Part shown: one piece after another, positions 8,899 to 17,384 of the stretch
How the letters are laid out: every line of letters begins with the position of its first letter
Position numbering within the stretch: the first letter of the stretch is position 1
NCBI GenBank assembly: GCA_900078405.1
Contig: FLTS01000001.1
Coordinates: 2,977,825-3,041,824, forward strand
DNA length: 64,000 bases
Source: an uncultured Stenotrophomonas sp.
GTDB lineage: Bacteria; Pseudomonadota; Gammaproteobacteria; Xanthomonadales; Xanthomonadaceae
Direction: 5' to 3'
The notes under the pieces: generated by a model
What the model was told of the DNA's origin: nothing
The model's database searches: none
Seen by the model: the letters and a program-made list of their open reading frames with translations, nothing else
Translations under genes and position numbers: made by a program

Positions 8899-9376
8899 GG
8901 AAGTTGTCGAACTGCAGCGGCTGCTCGAACTCGTTCTTCTTCAACAGCGCGATCACTTCCTGCAGGTCGTCGCGCTTCTTGCCGTTCACCCGCAGCTTGT
9001 CGCCGTTGATCTGGGTGTCCACCTTGATCCTGGATTCCTTGATCTTCGCGGCGATCTGCTTGGCCAGCTTCTGCTCGATGCCCTGCTTGACCGTCACCTG
9101 CTGGCGCGCGCCGCCGAGGTTGGTCTCGATGTCGCCGAACTCCATGCAGCGGAAGTCGATGCCGCGCGCGGCCAGGCGCTGCTTCAGGATGTCGGCCATC
9201 TGCTTGAGCTGGAAGTCCGAAGGCGCGGCCAGCTTGATCAGCTTGTCGCCGTCCTGTTCGAACTTCGCGTCCACGCCCTTGAAGTCGAAGCGGGTGGACA
9301 GCTCGCGGTTGGCCTGGTCGATGGCGTTGGTCAGCTCGTGCTTGTCGACTTCGGAGACGACGTCGAAGGAAGGCAT
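8891..9376 (-). CDS. yajQ: YajQ family cyclic-di-GMP-binding protein
   Basis: 161 residues, exact family length. YajQ proteins have two ferredoxin-like domains. The Xanthomonas campestris member binds cyclic-di-GMP and acts with a transcription factor to control virulence genes. Diagnostic stretches are MPSFDVVSEVDKHELTNAID at the N-terminus, DFKGVDAKFEQDGDKL, and KVDTQINGDKLRVNGKKRDD near the C-terminus. The gene is the first of a two-gene unit with DUF1415. The c-di-GMP role is taken from relatives; no ligand contacts can be assigned here. Confidence 0.93.
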   Translation of the reverse strand: MPSFDVVSEVDKHELTNAIDQANRELSTRFDFKGVDAKFEQDGDKLIKLAAPSDFQLKQMADILKQRLAARGIDFRCMEFGDIETNLGGARQQVTVKQGIEQKLAKQIAAKIKESRIKVDTQINGDKLRVNGKKRDDLQEVIALLKKNEFEQPLQFDNFRD

Positions 9377-9429
9377 GGCGAAAATCCCGGGATGAAAGCA
9401 GCGGCCATTCTAGGCGATTGGCCGCCGCT

Positions 9430-10530
9430 TCATGGTTGCGGCCGCCACTGCGCGTGCAGCTGGTTGGCCACCGCGTAACAGGCCGGGGCGTCCTTGTTGG
9501 ACAGCACGATCACCGTCTCGCCGGTGTGCGGGTAGGTACGCACGTCGGTGCAGATGCCATCGGCGCTGCCGCCGTGGCCCCAGCGGAAGTCGCGCTCGGG
9601 CACGCCCGGGCCATAGCCGGTGGCGAAGAAGCCCAGTCCCATGAATTCGTGCTGCGGCGTGGTCGCTTCCATGAACAGCAGCAGCGGCAGCAGGCGGCCG
9701 TCGCGCAGCGCTTCGACGAAGCGCAGCAGGTCGCCGGCCGGCGCCACCTGTCCGCCGGCAGCGAAGCCCCGCACCGGCAGTGTCGCGCAGTTGCGCACGC
9801 GCTTGCCCTCGACCTCGACGTAGCCGGCAGCCAGGTCCGGTGCCGGGTCGTCGCAGTCGACGAAGCCGGTGCGGATCATCCCGGCCGGCTTCAGCACGTG
9901 CTCGCGGACGTAGGGCTCGAAATCCTGCCCGGTCAGCACCTCGAGCATCCGCCCCAGCACCACGTAGCCGTAGTTGCCGTATTTCTGTTGCGTGCCCGGC
10001 ACAAACTCCGGTGGACGGCCGCCATGCAGCGCGATGATGTCCGCCGGCGTGCGCAGTCGTGCGCGCTGCACGGCGTGCTCGACGCCGAACAGTTCATCGA
10101 CATCGCCGGCGCCGGCGGTGTGGGTGAGCAGCTGGCGCACCGTCACCGTGTCGGCGAAGGCGCGGTTGGGGTAGTCCTTCAACACTTCGCCGACGTGGCT
10201 GTCCAAGGTGACGCGGCCGGCGGCGACCTGCTGCAGGATCGCCACGCTGGTGAACATCTTGCCGGCCGAGGCCAGGTTGAACCGGTCGTCGGCGACCAGC
10301 GGCGTTTCGCCGTTCTCGTCGCGCAGGCCGTAGGCCTTCTCGAACACCACCTCGCCCTCGTGCGCGACCAGTACCACGCCGGAGAAGCGGCCGGCCGCCT
10401 CCAGCTCGAGGGCGAAGCCGTCCAGCTGCGCGAGGTCGGTGGCCGAAGGCACCTGTGCGGCGGCCGAAGCGCAGCTGCCGAGCAGGATCAGGCCGCACAG
10501 GCTGCGGCGCAGGAGGGTGGGCAGGGGCAT
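9430..10530 (-). CDS. Serine hydrolase of the beta-lactamase class C family
   Basis: 366 residues from the Met that has GGAG nine bases upstream; another Met lies five codons earlier. Exported penicillin-binding-like hydrolase. The N-terminal signal ends near LLGSCASAAAQ; the Cys could be a weak lipobox. The active-site SxxK is S88-A-G-K91, the YxN motif is in YGNYGYVVLG, and the third motif is HGG in RWGHGGSADG, as in esterase EstB and D-aminopeptidase relatives. The substrate is unknown. A true class C beta-lactamase is less likely because the KTG box is replaced. It is divergent from the EamA transporter gene. Confidence 0.85.
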   Translation of the reverse strand: MPLPTLLRRSLCGLILLGSCASAAAQVPSATDLAQLDGFALELEAAGRFSGVVLVAHEGEVVFEKAYGLRDENGETPLVADDRFNLASAGKMFTSVAILQQVAAGRVTLDSHVGEVLKDYPNRAFADTVTVRQLLTHTAGAGDVDELFGVEHAVQRARLRTPADIIALHGGRPPEFVPGTQQKYGNYGYVVLGRMLEVLTGQDFEPYVREHVLKPAGMIRTGFVDCDDPAPDLAAGYVEVEGKRVRNCATLPVRGFAAGGQVAPAGDLLRFVEALRDGRLLPLLLFMEATTPQHEFMGLGFFATGYGPGVPERDFRWGHGGSADGICTDVRTYPHTGETVIVLSNKDAPACYAVANQLHAQWRPQP

Positions 10531-10607
10531 GCGTTCGGGCTCCATGTCGGGTGCGGCGAGCATAGCCCCGCCATGCCTGCCGCCGGCACGACCTGCGACA
10601 ATGGGCC

Positions 10608-11519
10608 ATGTCCGTTTCCTCCCCGTCCGCCGCCCGCTCGCCTGTGACCGCCGTGGCCTGGATGCTGGCCGCCGTCGCGTTCTTCTCGCTGATGGACGCC
10701 GGCATGAAGCTGCTGTCGGCCAGCTACCCGGTGCTGCAGGTGACCATGCTGCGCGGCGCCGCCTCGCTGCCGTTCGTGCTGGTGTGGGTGCTGGCCAGCG
10801 CAGGGCCGCGTTCGCTGGTGCCGGTGCGCTGGGGCCTGCACCTGCTGCGTGGCGTGCTGGGCATGGTGATGATCGGCTGCTTCGTCCACGCGCTGCGCAG
10901 CCTGCCGCTGTCCACCGCCTATTCGATCTATTTCGTCGCGCCGCTGCTGGTGGCGGCGCTGTCGGTGCCGCTGCTGGGCGAACGGGTGGGGCCGCGGCGC
11001 TGGGTCGCCATCGGCATTGGTCTGGTCGGCGTGCTGGTGGTGTTGCGCCCCGGCACCGACGGGCTGATCTCGCTGCCGGGGCTGATGGTGCTGCTGGCGG
11101 CCACCGCCTACGCCATCGCCGCGGTGACGGTGAGCCTGCTCACCCGCACCGATACCCCGCAATCGATGGTGGTGTGGTTCCTGCTGCTGCTGGCGGTCGG
11201 CGCCGGGTTGCTGGCCTGGCCGCAATGGCAGCCGCTGCAATTCAGGCACGCCGGGCTGATCGCCGGCATGGGCCTGGCCGGGGCGCTGGGGCAGATCGCG
11301 CTGACCCGCGCCTTCCAATTGGGGCAGGCGTCGATGGTCGCGCCGCTGGAATACACCGGGCTGGTCTGGGTGATCGGCTGGGACCTGCTGCTGTGGGGCG
11401 TGCTGCCGGACCGGGTGACCTGGATCGGCGCAGCCATCATCGTCGCCAGCGGCCTGTACCTGCTGCACCGCGAGCGCGTCCAGCACGCGCGGCGGGCCGG
11501 GCAGGTGGATCATCCCTGA
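10608..11519 (+). CDS. EamA/DMT family transporter
   Basis: 303 residues. Ten-helix inner-membrane protein of the drug/metabolite transporter superfamily, made of two EamA repeats (about 15-145 and 155-295). Typical features are VAFFSLMDAGMKLL in helix 1, LPLSTAYSIYFVAPLLVAALSVPLLGER at the end of repeat 1, and GQASMVAPLEYTGLVWVIGWD in repeat 2. Family members export amino acids, purines or other metabolites; the substrate cannot be assigned. It starts 77 bases from the divergent serine hydrolase. Confidence 0.85.
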   Translation: MSVSSPSAARSPVTAVAWMLAAVAFFSLMDAGMKLLSASYPVLQVTMLRGAASLPFVLVWVLASAGPRSLVPVRWGLHLLRGVLGMVMIGCFVHALRSLPLSTAYSIYFVAPLLVAALSVPLLGERVGPRRWVAIGIGLVGVLVVLRPGTDGLISLPGLMVLLAATAYAIAAVTVSLLTRTDTPQSMVVWFLLLLAVGAGLLAWPQWQPLQFRHAGLIAGMGLAGALGQIALTRAFQLGQASMVAPLEYTGLVWVIGWDLLLWGVLPDRVTWIGAAIIVASGLYLLHRERVQHARRAGQVDHP

Positions 11520-11530
11520 GCCTGCGTCTG

Positions 11531-11929
11531 TCAGGGGCAGATCAATTCCAGACGGGGAAAGTAGGTGCGGTAGCGCCTGGCATCCCGTGTCAGCAACGGC
11601 ATGCCGGCAATGGCGGCATGGGCGCCGATGTAGAAATCCGGCAGCGGCGAGGTACGGCTGCCCTGTGCGCGGCGGTAGTTCAGAAATGCCTTGCCGGCGA
11701 GGAAGCCGGCTTCCCATGGCAGTTCAAGGCGGGCGAAGGCTTCTGCCGGCAGGGCATCGTCGAGTTCCTCGATGCGCTCGAACCCCACCGAGATTTCGGC
11801 ATAGATGATGGGGTTGATGCACAGCCGCCCACGCGTGGCGCAGGCATCCAGTTGCGTGGCGGACCAGTCGAACCAGCGCGGATCGTCGGTCAGCACGTCC
11901 AGCAGGACGTTGGCGTCGACCAGAATCAT
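11531..11929 (-). CDS. PIN-domain toxin (VapC-like ribonuclease)
   Basis: 132 residues. PIN-domain endoribonuclease of a type II toxin-antitoxin pair. The metal-binding acidic residues are all present: Asp5 (MILVDANVLLD), Glu45 (IYAEISVGFE), Asp98 (LPDFYIGAHA) and Asp116 (LLTRDARRY). The start overlaps the antitoxin stop by four bases (ATGA), the usual coupling. VapC toxins generally cut initiator tRNA or 23S rRNA; the target here is unknown. The pair looks intact and therefore possibly active. An EamA gene converges from the other side. Confidence 0.9.
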   Translation of the reverse strand: MILVDANVLLDVLTDDPRWFDWSATQLDACATRGRLCINPIIYAEISVGFERIEELDDALPAEAFARLELPWEAGFLAGKAFLNYRRAQGSRTSPLPDFYIGAHAAIAGMPLLTRDARRYRTYFPRLELICP

Positions 11930-12168
11930 GCGCCGCGGGTGAGCTGCATGATCTCGTCGGTGCTCAGGCGTGCGCTGGCGCGGCCACGCAGGCGTGCGGC
12001 TAGCGAGCCGGTGGGGCGCGGTTGGGTGAGGGCGGCATCGGCTTCGCGCAGCACGGCTTCGCGCACGAAGGCGGATACCGGCAGGCCACGTGCGGCGGCG
12101 GCGCGGTTGATGCGGTCCTTGTCCTCGCCGCTCAGGCGCAGGTCGAGGCGGGCGGTGTTGGCGAACAT
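11926..12168 (-). CDS. Ribbon-helix-helix-type antitoxin
   Basis: 80 residues. The N-terminal half, ARLDLRLSGEDKDRINRAAA then RGLPVSAFVREAVLREAD, fits a ribbon-helix-helix DNA-binding fold (DUF1778/CopG-like): beta strand LDLRL and two helices. The C-terminal tail (about 50-80) is Arg-rich and probably wraps and blocks the toxin. It is the first gene of the pair and has a good ribosome site (AAGGAG) lying inside the operator palindrome, so repressor binding could block transcription directly at the start. Confidence 0.82.
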   Translation of the reverse strand: MFANTARLDLRLSGEDKDRINRAAAARGLPVSAFVREAVLREADAALTQPRPTGSLAARLRGRASARLSTDEIMQLTRGA

Positions 12169-12178
12169 GGCGGGTCTC

Positions 12179-12205
12179 CTTTGTACGGAAGATTACCGTA
12201 CAAAG
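12179..12205 (-). promoter_or_regulatory. Perfect inverted-repeat operator of the toxin-antitoxin operon
   Basis: Two perfect 10-base arms (CTTTGTACGG at 12179-12188 and its complement at 12196-12205) are separated by AAGATTA, ending 10 bases before the antitoxin start. This is typical of sites bound by RHH antitoxins for autorepression. The downstream arm includes part of the ribosome site. Binding is inferred from position and symmetry. Confidence 0.7.
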
Positions 12206-12292
12206 CCCCGCCGTGGGATGACCGACGGGACGCAAGCCGCTTTGCGCTGCTAGGCTTGCCGCCCGTTCCGTCCGCCGACCCCCGCCCTGGCC

Positions 12293-13300
12293 GTGATCGA
12301 GTTCCAGAACCTGCACAAATCCTATGCCGTGGAAGGCCGCGCGATCACCGCGCTGCATCCGCTCGACCTGTCCATCGGGGCCGGTGAGGTGTTCGGCATC
12401 ATCGGCCATTCCGGCGCCGGCAAGTCCACCCTGATCCGCCTGATCAACCGGCTGGAGGAGCCCAGCGGCGGCCGCGTGCTGATCGACGGGCAGGACGCCA
12501 CCGCGCTGGGCATCGACGGCCTGCGCGCGCTGCGCCGGCAGGTTGGCATGATCTTCCAGCACTTCAATCTGCTGTCGGCGCGCACCGTGGCCGGCAACGT
12601 CGCCTTCCCGCTGGAACTGGCCGGCACGCCGAAGGCGCAGGTCGATGCGCGGGTGGACGAACTGCTGCATACCGTCGGCCTTGAAGCGCACGCGGCCAAG
12701 TACCCGGCGCAGCTGTCCGGCGGGCAGAAGCAGCGTGTCGGCATCGCCCGCGCACTGGCGACGCGCCCGAAGATCCTGCTGTGCGACGAGGCCACCAGCG
12801 CGCTCGACCCGCAGACCACCGCGCAGGTGCTGGCGTTGCTGGGCAGGATCAACCGCGAGCTGGGCCTGACCATCGTGCTGATCACCCACGAGATGGACGT
12901 GATCCGCCGCGTCTGCGACCGCGTGGCGGTGCTCGACGCCGGCCACCTGGTCGAGAGCGGGCCGGTGAGCGAGGTGTTCCTGCACCCGCGGCATCCGACC
13001 ACGCGCCGCTTCGTGTCCGAATCCGAACACGTGGACGAGGGCGAGCTGTACCGTGACTTCGCCGCAGTGGACGGACGCGTGGTGCGCCTGACCTTCCTCG
13101 GCGACGGCACCTACGAGCCGCTGCTGGGCCGCATCGCGCGGCAGACCGGGGTGGACTACAACATCCTGTCCGGGCGCATCGACCGCATCAAGGACACGCC
13201 CTACGGGCAGCTGACTGTCGCCCTGGTCGGAGGCGACCAGAACGCCGCCCAGGCCGGTTTCGTCGAAGCCGGCGTGCACGTGGAGGAGCTGCGCCGATGA
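12293..13300 (+). CDS. metN: Methionine ABC transporter ATP-binding protein MetN
   Basis: 335 residues from a GTG start. ATPase of the MetNIQ importer for L- and D-methionine. It has Walker A GHSGAGKS (about 39-46), signature LSGGQKQR, Walker [13 protein letters not shown] and the H-loop LITHEMD. After the ATPase core comes the C-terminal ACT-like regulatory domain (about 255-335, [16 protein letters not shown] to QLTVALVGG), which in E. coli MetN binds methionine and shuts the transporter. Its end overlaps metI by four bases. I see no obvious riboswitch in the 87 bases upstream of the start. Confidence 0.95.
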   Translation: MIEFQNLHKSYAVEGRAITALHPLDLSIGAGEVFGIIGHSGAGKSTLIRLINRLEEPSGGRVLIDGQDATALGIDGLRALRRQVGMIFQHFNLLSARTVAGNVAFPLELAGTPKAQVDARVDELLHTVGLEAHAAKYPAQLSGGQKQRVGIARALATRPKILLCDEATSALDPQTTAQVLALLGRINRELGLTIVLITHEMDVIRRVCDRVAVLDAGHLVESGPVSEVFLHPRHPTTRRFVSESEHVDEGELYRDFAAVDGRVVRLTFLGDGTYEPLLGRIARQTGVDYNILSGRIDRIKDTPYGQLTVALVGGDQNAAQAGFVEAGVHVEELRR

Positions 13301-13986
13301 TCTTCGCAACCGCCGGTGGCTTCTTCCGCCACCTCGATGCAGGCAAGTGGGCCGATATCGGCCAGGCCACCCTCGACACCTTGCAGATGCTGGCCGGCTC
13401 GCTGCCGCTGACGATGGCGATCGGCCTGCCGCTGGGCGTGCTGCTGTTCCTGACCGGCTCGCCGCAGCTGCGCCGCCGCCCGCTGCTGTACGCGGTGACG
13501 GCGCTGGTGGTGAACGTGCTGCGCTCGGTGCCCTTCATCATCCTGATGATCGTGCTGATCCCGGTGACGCTGGCGATGATGGGCACCTCGCTGGGCGTGC
13601 GCGGCGCGATCCTGCCGCTGGTGGTCGGTGCCGCGCCGTTCTACGCGCGGCTGGTGGAAACCGCGCTGCGCGAGGTGGACCGCGGCGTCATCGAGGCCAG
13701 CCAGGCGATGGGCGCGACCACATCGCAACTGGTGTTCAAGGTGCTGCTGCCCGAGGCCCGGCCCGGCCTGATCGCCGGTGCCACGGTGACCACCATCGCC
13801 CTGATCGGCTTCACCGCGATGGGCGGCGCGATCGGCTCCGGCGGCCTTGGCGACCTGGCCTTCCGCGACGGCTACCAGCGCTCGCACACCGACGTGGCGC
13901 TGGTCACGGTGGTATTGCTGCTGATCCTGGTGCAACTGCTGCAGATGCTGGGCGACCGGCTGGTGCGCCACTACACTCGCCGTTGA
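13297..13986 (+). CDS. metI: Methionine ABC transporter permease MetI
   Basis: 229 residues. Inner-membrane permease with about five helices; it dimerises to form the methionine channel. The EAA loop that docks on MetN is [29 protein letters not shown] (about 131-160, split here by the conserved Gly). The N-terminus has about 20 extra residues before the first helix compared with E. coli MetI. It is coupled to metN by an ATGA overlap. The next 115 bases before metQ contain REP-like hairpins that may separate expression of the binding protein. Confidence 0.94.
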   Translation: MIFATAGGFFRHLDAGKWADIGQATLDTLQMLAGSLPLTMAIGLPLGVLLFLTGSPQLRRRPLLYAVTALVVNVLRSVPFIILMIVLIPVTLAMMGTSLGVRGAILPLVVGAAPFYARLVETALREVDRGVIEASQAMGATTSQLVFKVLLPEARPGLIAGATVTTIALIGFTAMGGAIGSGGLGDLAFRDGYQRSHTDVALVTVVLLLILVQLLQMLGDRLVRHYTRR

Positions 13987-13997
13987 GCATCGCCTCC

Positions 13998-14063
13998 GTA
14001 GATGCCGGGCTTGCCTGGCATGACGCTTTCCCGGTAAAGCTCCGTGCGGGGCAAACCCCGCAC
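13998..14063. repeat. GTAG-type REP hairpin plus a second hairpin between metI and metQ
   Basis: A GTAG head followed by ATGCCGGGC-TT-GCCTGGCAT (13998-14021) has the form of the GTAG REP sequences known from Stenotrophomonas. It is followed by GCTTT-CCCGGT-AAAGC (14025-14040) and an 8-bp perfect stem GTGCGGGG/CCCCGCAC with a CAAA loop (14044-14063). The middle segment CCCGGTAAAGC also appears between the arms of other doublets in this window. Such intercistronic hairpins often stabilise upstream mRNA. Confidence 0.7.
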
Positions 14064-14101
14064 CTGCGTGCATCCTCCCCTCCCGTCGCACTGGAATCCC
14101 G

Positions 14102-14902
14102 ATGAAGACTTCCCTGTTCCGTCCGCTGCTCGCCGTCGCCGCCGTGCTGGCGCTGTCGGCCTGCGGCAAGCCCGCCGCCGATGAATCGAGGCTGGTGGTC
14201 GCCGCCACCGCGGTGCCGCACGCCGAGATACTGGACGTGGTCAAGCCGCTGCTGGAGAAGGAGGGCGTCACCCTCGACGTGCGCGTGTTCAACGACTACG
14301 TGCAGCCCAACGACCAGCTGGTGCAGAAGCAGGTGGACGCCAACTACTTCCAGACCGAGCCCTATCTGGATGCCTACAACCGCGACCGCAAGACCACGCT
14401 GGTGACCGTGGCCGGCGTGCACATCGAGCCGTTCGGCGCCTATTCGCACCGGGTCAAGTCGCTGGACGAACTGGCCGACGGTGCCGACGTGGTGATCCCC
14501 AACGACCCGAGCAACAACAGCCGCGCGCTGATCCTGCTGGACAAGGCCGGGGTCATCAAGCTCAAGGACCCGTCCAACGCCCTGTCCACCCAGCGCGACA
14601 TCGTCGAGAACCCGAAGCAGCTCAAGTTCCGCGAGCTGGATTCGGCGATGCTGCCGCGGGTGCTCGACCAGGTCGACCTGGCGCTGATCAACACCAACTA
14701 TGCGCTCGATGCTGGCCTCAACCCGACGCGGGACGCGCTGGCGATCGAAAGCAGCGATTCGCCCTACGTGAACTTCCTCGTCAGCCGCGCGGACAACAAG
14801 GATGACGCGCGCGTGCAGAAGCTGGCCCATGCGCTGACCAGCCCGGAAGTGAAGGCCTTCATCGAGCAGAAATACAAGGGCGCGGTGCTGCCTGCGTTCT
14901 GA
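14102..14902 (+). CDS. metQ: Methionine-binding lipoprotein MetQ
   Basis: 266 residues. Substrate-binding lipoprotein (NlpA family) delivering methionine to MetNI. The lipobox LSAC places the acylated Cys at position 21; the next residue is Gly, so inner-membrane retention is not forced by an Asp+2 signal. Family hallmarks are VVAATAVPHAEILDVV, FNDYVQPNDQLVQKQVDANYFQ, and ALINTNYALDAGLNPTRDAL near the C-terminus. It is third in the operon after a REP-bearing gap. Confidence 0.94.
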   Translation: MKTSLFRPLLAVAAVLALSACGKPAADESRLVVAATAVPHAEILDVVKPLLEKEGVTLDVRVFNDYVQPNDQLVQKQVDANYFQTEPYLDAYNRDRKTTLVTVAGVHIEPFGAYSHRVKSLDELADGADVVIPNDPSNNSRALILLDKAGVIKLKDPSNALSTQRDIVENPKQLKFRELDSAMLPRVLDQVDLALINTNYALDAGLNPTRDALAIESSDSPYVNFLVSRADNKDDARVQKLAHALTSPEVKAFIEQKYKGAVLPAF

Positions 14903-14980
14903 GCCGGGCGCCGCGACGCTCTTGTACCCGCGCGCCGGCGGGGGCTAGGCTCCGCCCGTTGCTTTCGTGGAGGGGAATGG

Positions 14981-15745
14981 ATGGGTCTGCTGCGTTTCGC
15001 CGGGCGCCGGATGGCGCGTTTCCTTGCCCAGCCGCGGCGCCACCAGACGCGCCCTTCCACCAGCGACCCGGCCCTGCTGGCGCGCACCCTGCAGCGTGGC
15101 GACGTGCTGCTGGTGGAGGGCAACAGCCGCTTCGCCACCGCGATCAAGTACCTCACCCAGTCCACCTGGTCGCATGCCGCGCTCTACATCGGCGAGGAAC
15201 CGCTGGCCGAGGGTGGGCCGCCGCGGCCGATGCTGATCGATGCCGATGTGGAGCAGGGCGTGCGGCGCATCGGCCTGGGCGAGTTCGCCCACCAGCACAC
15301 CCGCATCTGTCGCCCGCAAGGGCTGCCGCCGGAGGCGGTCGACCGGTTGGTCGATTACATGCGCGCGCGCATCGGCCACAGCTACGACCTGAAGAACGTG
15401 TTCGACCTGGCGCGCTACCTGATCCGGCAGCCGCCGGTGCCGGCGCACATGCGCCGCCGGTTGATTGCACTGGGCAGCGGCGAGCCGACCAAGGCGATCT
15501 GCTCGACCCTGCTGGCGCAGGCGTTCGAATCGATCCGCTACCCGATCCTGCCCGAGATAGAGACCGTGCTCGGCCATGTCGGCGGGCGCGAGCAGCGGCA
15601 GGAAATCCTGCACATCCGCAACTACAGCCTCTACACCCCGCGCGACTTCGATGTGTCGCCGTTCTTCGACATCGTCAAGCCGCGGCTGCATGCCGGGTTC
15701 GACTACCGTGCGCTGCAGTGGAGCAAAGATGGCGGGGCGCCATAG
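14981..15745 (+). CDS. Permuted papain-like (YiiX/C92) cysteine peptidase-type protein
   Basis: 254 residues. Matches the YaeF/YiiX-like permuted NlpC/P60 fold, whose members act as amidases or thioesterases on cell-wall or lipid substrates. Early residues LQRGDVLLVEG are followed by the catalytic-His segment STWSHAALYIG, and the catalytic Cys lies much later in EPTKAICSTLLAQAFES, the order expected of the circularly permuted fold. There is no clear signal peptide; the N-terminus is basic. The substrate is unknown. A terminator follows, shared with the convergent ompW gene. Confidence 0.78.
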   Translation: MGLLRFAGRRMARFLAQPRRHQTRPSTSDPALLARTLQRGDVLLVEGNSRFATAIKYLTQSTWSHAALYIGEEPLAEGGPPRPMLIDADVEQGVRRIGLGEFAHQHTRICRPQGLPPEAVDRLVDYMRARIGHSYDLKNVFDLARYLIRQPPVPAHMRRRLIALGSGEPTKAICSTLLAQAFESIRYPILPEIETVLGHVGGREQRQEILHIRNYSLYTPRDFDVSPFFDIVKPRLHAGFDYRALQWSKDGGAP

Positions 15746-15751
15746 CACCCA

Positions 15752-15783
15752 GCCCCTCTCCCATGACGGAGAGGGGCCTTTGT
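15752..15783. terminator. Bidirectional terminator
   Basis: A 10-bp perfect stem, GCCCCTCTCC (15752-15761) with GGAGAGGGGC (15768-15777), has a 6-base CATGAC loop and is followed by CTTT. It lies between the convergent papain-like gene and ompW. Confidence 0.7.
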
Positions 15784-15801
15784 CCGAGGTGGTCGCTTCA
15801 A

Positions 15802-16440
15802 TCAGAACCGCGCGCCGATGCCGAAGCCCACGGTCCACGGGTCCAGCTTCAGGTCCTGCCCGGTGCCGGCGCCGGCCATGCGCAGCTCCGGGCGCGCGTG
15901 CATGTAGCGGGCATCGGCGCGGGCGAACCAGGTGGCATTGATGTTCATGTCCACGCCGAGCGTGCCGATGGCGCCCTTGGCGGTTTCCACGCCGATGTGG
16001 TCGCCGTTGGCGGACAGGCCGTCGATCTTCTCGTTGCTGAAGTTCGACTCGTAATAGCCGGCGCCGACGAACGGGCGGAAGGTGTTGTCGGCGGCACCGA
16101 AGTGGTATTGCGCGCTCAGCGCCAACGGCTGCTGCTCGACGGTGCCGACCTTGCCGACGTTGTCGGCGCGCACCCGGTGGTCGAACTTGTCGGCCGCGCC
16201 CCACAGCTCGACGGCGATGTTGTCGTTGAAGTAGTAGCTGGCGCTCAGGGTCGGCGCCGGGCCGCCGTCGAACTTGTCCAGGCCGGGCGCCGGGTTGTCC
16301 TTGGGCTGCAGCAGGGCCACGCCGCCAACCACGGCGAAATGCTTGCCCGATGCGGTGTCGCCGGCTTCCTGCGCGAATGCGGTGGACGACAGCGCCAGGG
16401 CGCCAAGGGTGGCAAGGCCGAGAATGTTGATCGAACGCAT
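15802..16440 (-). CDS. ompW: OmpW family outer membrane protein
   Basis: 212 residues. Eight-stranded outer-membrane barrel of the OmpW family, implicated in small-molecule passage and stress responses. The signal peptide is about 1-23 (ending STAFA). The mature part begins GKHFAVVGGVALLQPKDNP and contains TLSASYYFNDNIAVELWGAADKF, FRPFVGAGYYESNFSNEK and a C-terminal strand ending in IGARF, the terminal aromatic recognised by the BAM complex. The Met chosen follows an AGGAGTCCCCC ribosome site. Confidence 0.88.
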   Translation of the reverse strand: MRSINILGLATLGALALSSTAFAQEAGDTASGKHFAVVGGVALLQPKDNPAPGLDKFDGGPAPTLSASYYFNDNIAVELWGAADKFDHRVRADNVGKVGTVEQQPLALSAQYHFGAADNTFRPFVGAGYYESNFSNEKIDGLSANGDHIGVETAKGAIGTLGVDMNINATWFARADARYMHARPELRMAGAGTGQDLKLDPWTVGFGIGARF

Positions 16441-16649
16441 GGGGGACTCCTCGTTGCTTGATGTCTTTCGGGATTGCGTTGTCGTTGTCGATGCCCTCTG
16501 TGCGGGGCGGGAAAACCGTAGCGGCGGCAAGATGAATCGCCGCCCCTGCGTGGGTGCTTTCATGCGATGGCGTTCAGCCGGAAGCGCCGGAACATGCGTC
16601 GTTGCGGCAAACGTGGGAAATTGCCGTTCATCGAGTTGTGGTGCGCGTG

Positions 16650-17189
16650 ATGACCGAAACGTTGTTGCAGGGCCTGTCTGCGCAGGTGAATGCGGATTGC
16701 CGGGTGCTGGTGCTGGGCTCGATGCCGGGTGCGGCATCGCTGCAGGCCGCGCGCTACTACGCGCATCCGCGCAATCGCTTCTGGCCGTTGATGGGCACCT
16801 TGTGCCGGTTCGATCCGCAACTGGACTACCCGCGGCGGATTGAGCTGGTGCAGCGGGCCGGCATCGGTATGTGGGACGTGATCGGCCAGTGCCGGCGGCG
16901 CGGCAGCCTGGATGCGGCCATCGTGCGCGGCAGTGAGGTGCCCAATCCGGTGGCGGAGCTGGTCGCGCGGTTGCCGCGCTTGGCGGCCATCGCCTGCAAT
17001 GGCGCGCTGGCGATGCAGGCCTTCAAACGCCATGTGCAACCGGCATTGCCCGCCGGCGGAGCTGGCGTGCCGGTGCTGGCCCTGCCGTCCACCAGCCCGG
17101 CCAACGCGGCGTGGTCGCTGCCGAGGCTGGTGCTGGAATGGGGGCGCCTGTCCGCTTGGCTGGAGCCACCGGGGCCGGTGGAGGACTGA
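16650..17189 (+). CDS. DNA-deoxyinosine/uracil glycosylase family protein
   Basis: 179 residues. Uracil-DNA glycosylase superfamily, closest in motif pattern to the hypoxanthine-DNA glycosylase (family 6) branch. It has VLVLGSMPGAASLQAARYYAHPRNRFWPLMG at the N-terminus (motif 1, long stretch broken by Gly/Pro), GIGMWDVIGQC, and the C-terminal motif LPSTSPANAAWS that inserts into DNA. The predicted role is excision of deaminated bases. The start is uncertain: GTG and Met codons lie close together and no strong ribosome site is seen. The stop codon is in the loop of a perfect 12-bp hairpin. Confidence 0.8.
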   Translation: MTETLLQGLSAQVNADCRVLVLGSMPGAASLQAARYYAHPRNRFWPLMGTLCRFDPQLDYPRRIELVQRAGIGMWDVIGQCRRRGSLDAAIVRGSEVPNPVAELVARLPRLAAIACNGALAMQAFKRHVQPALPAGGAGVPVLALPSTSPANAAWSLPRLVLEWGRLSAWLEPPGPVED

Positions 17190-17204
17190 ACCGGCCCCGG
17201 TTTG
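17168..17204 (+). terminator. Hairpin over the stop codon of the glycosylase gene
   Basis: Perfect 12-base arms (17168-17179 and 17190-17201, sequence ACCGGGGCCGGT and its complement) enclose a 10-base loop holding the TGA stop, followed by TTT. It is a likely terminator or RNA-stabilising structure; the T-tract is short. Confidence 0.5.
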
Positions 17205-17320
17205 GCTGCCGTGGACAGGCCGGGACAACGCAGTGTTCCGATGCGACCGGATGCGCCAGGCAAGCCGGGCGTGGCGCTCTCCTGTCCTCGGACATACGCC
17301 GGCGAATCCATTGCCGGATG

Positions 17321-17349
17321 TTGGCGCTGCGGCGCGCTGGGGCCACAAT
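17321..17349 (+). promoter_or_regulatory. Possible sigma-70 promoter of aceF-lpd
   Basis: TTGGCG (17321-17326) and CACAAT (17344-17349) are separated by 17 bases, about 36 bases before the aceF start codon. Each hexamer matches the consensus at about four of six positions. The call is tentative. Confidence 0.35.
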
Positions 17350-17384
17350 AGGGGTTTCCCCCTCACTGTTGCTGGAGTTAGTTC

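Noticed and set aside
9430..10530. Serine hydrolase considered as a class C beta-lactamase resistance gene
   Set aside because: SxxK and YxN are present but the KTG motif is replaced by HGG, the pattern of esterases and D-aminopeptidases. Resistance is not supported.
12206..12292. Riboswitch upstream of metNIQ
   Set aside because: The spacer is only about 87 bases and I see no conserved SAM riboswitch elements or convincing pairing.
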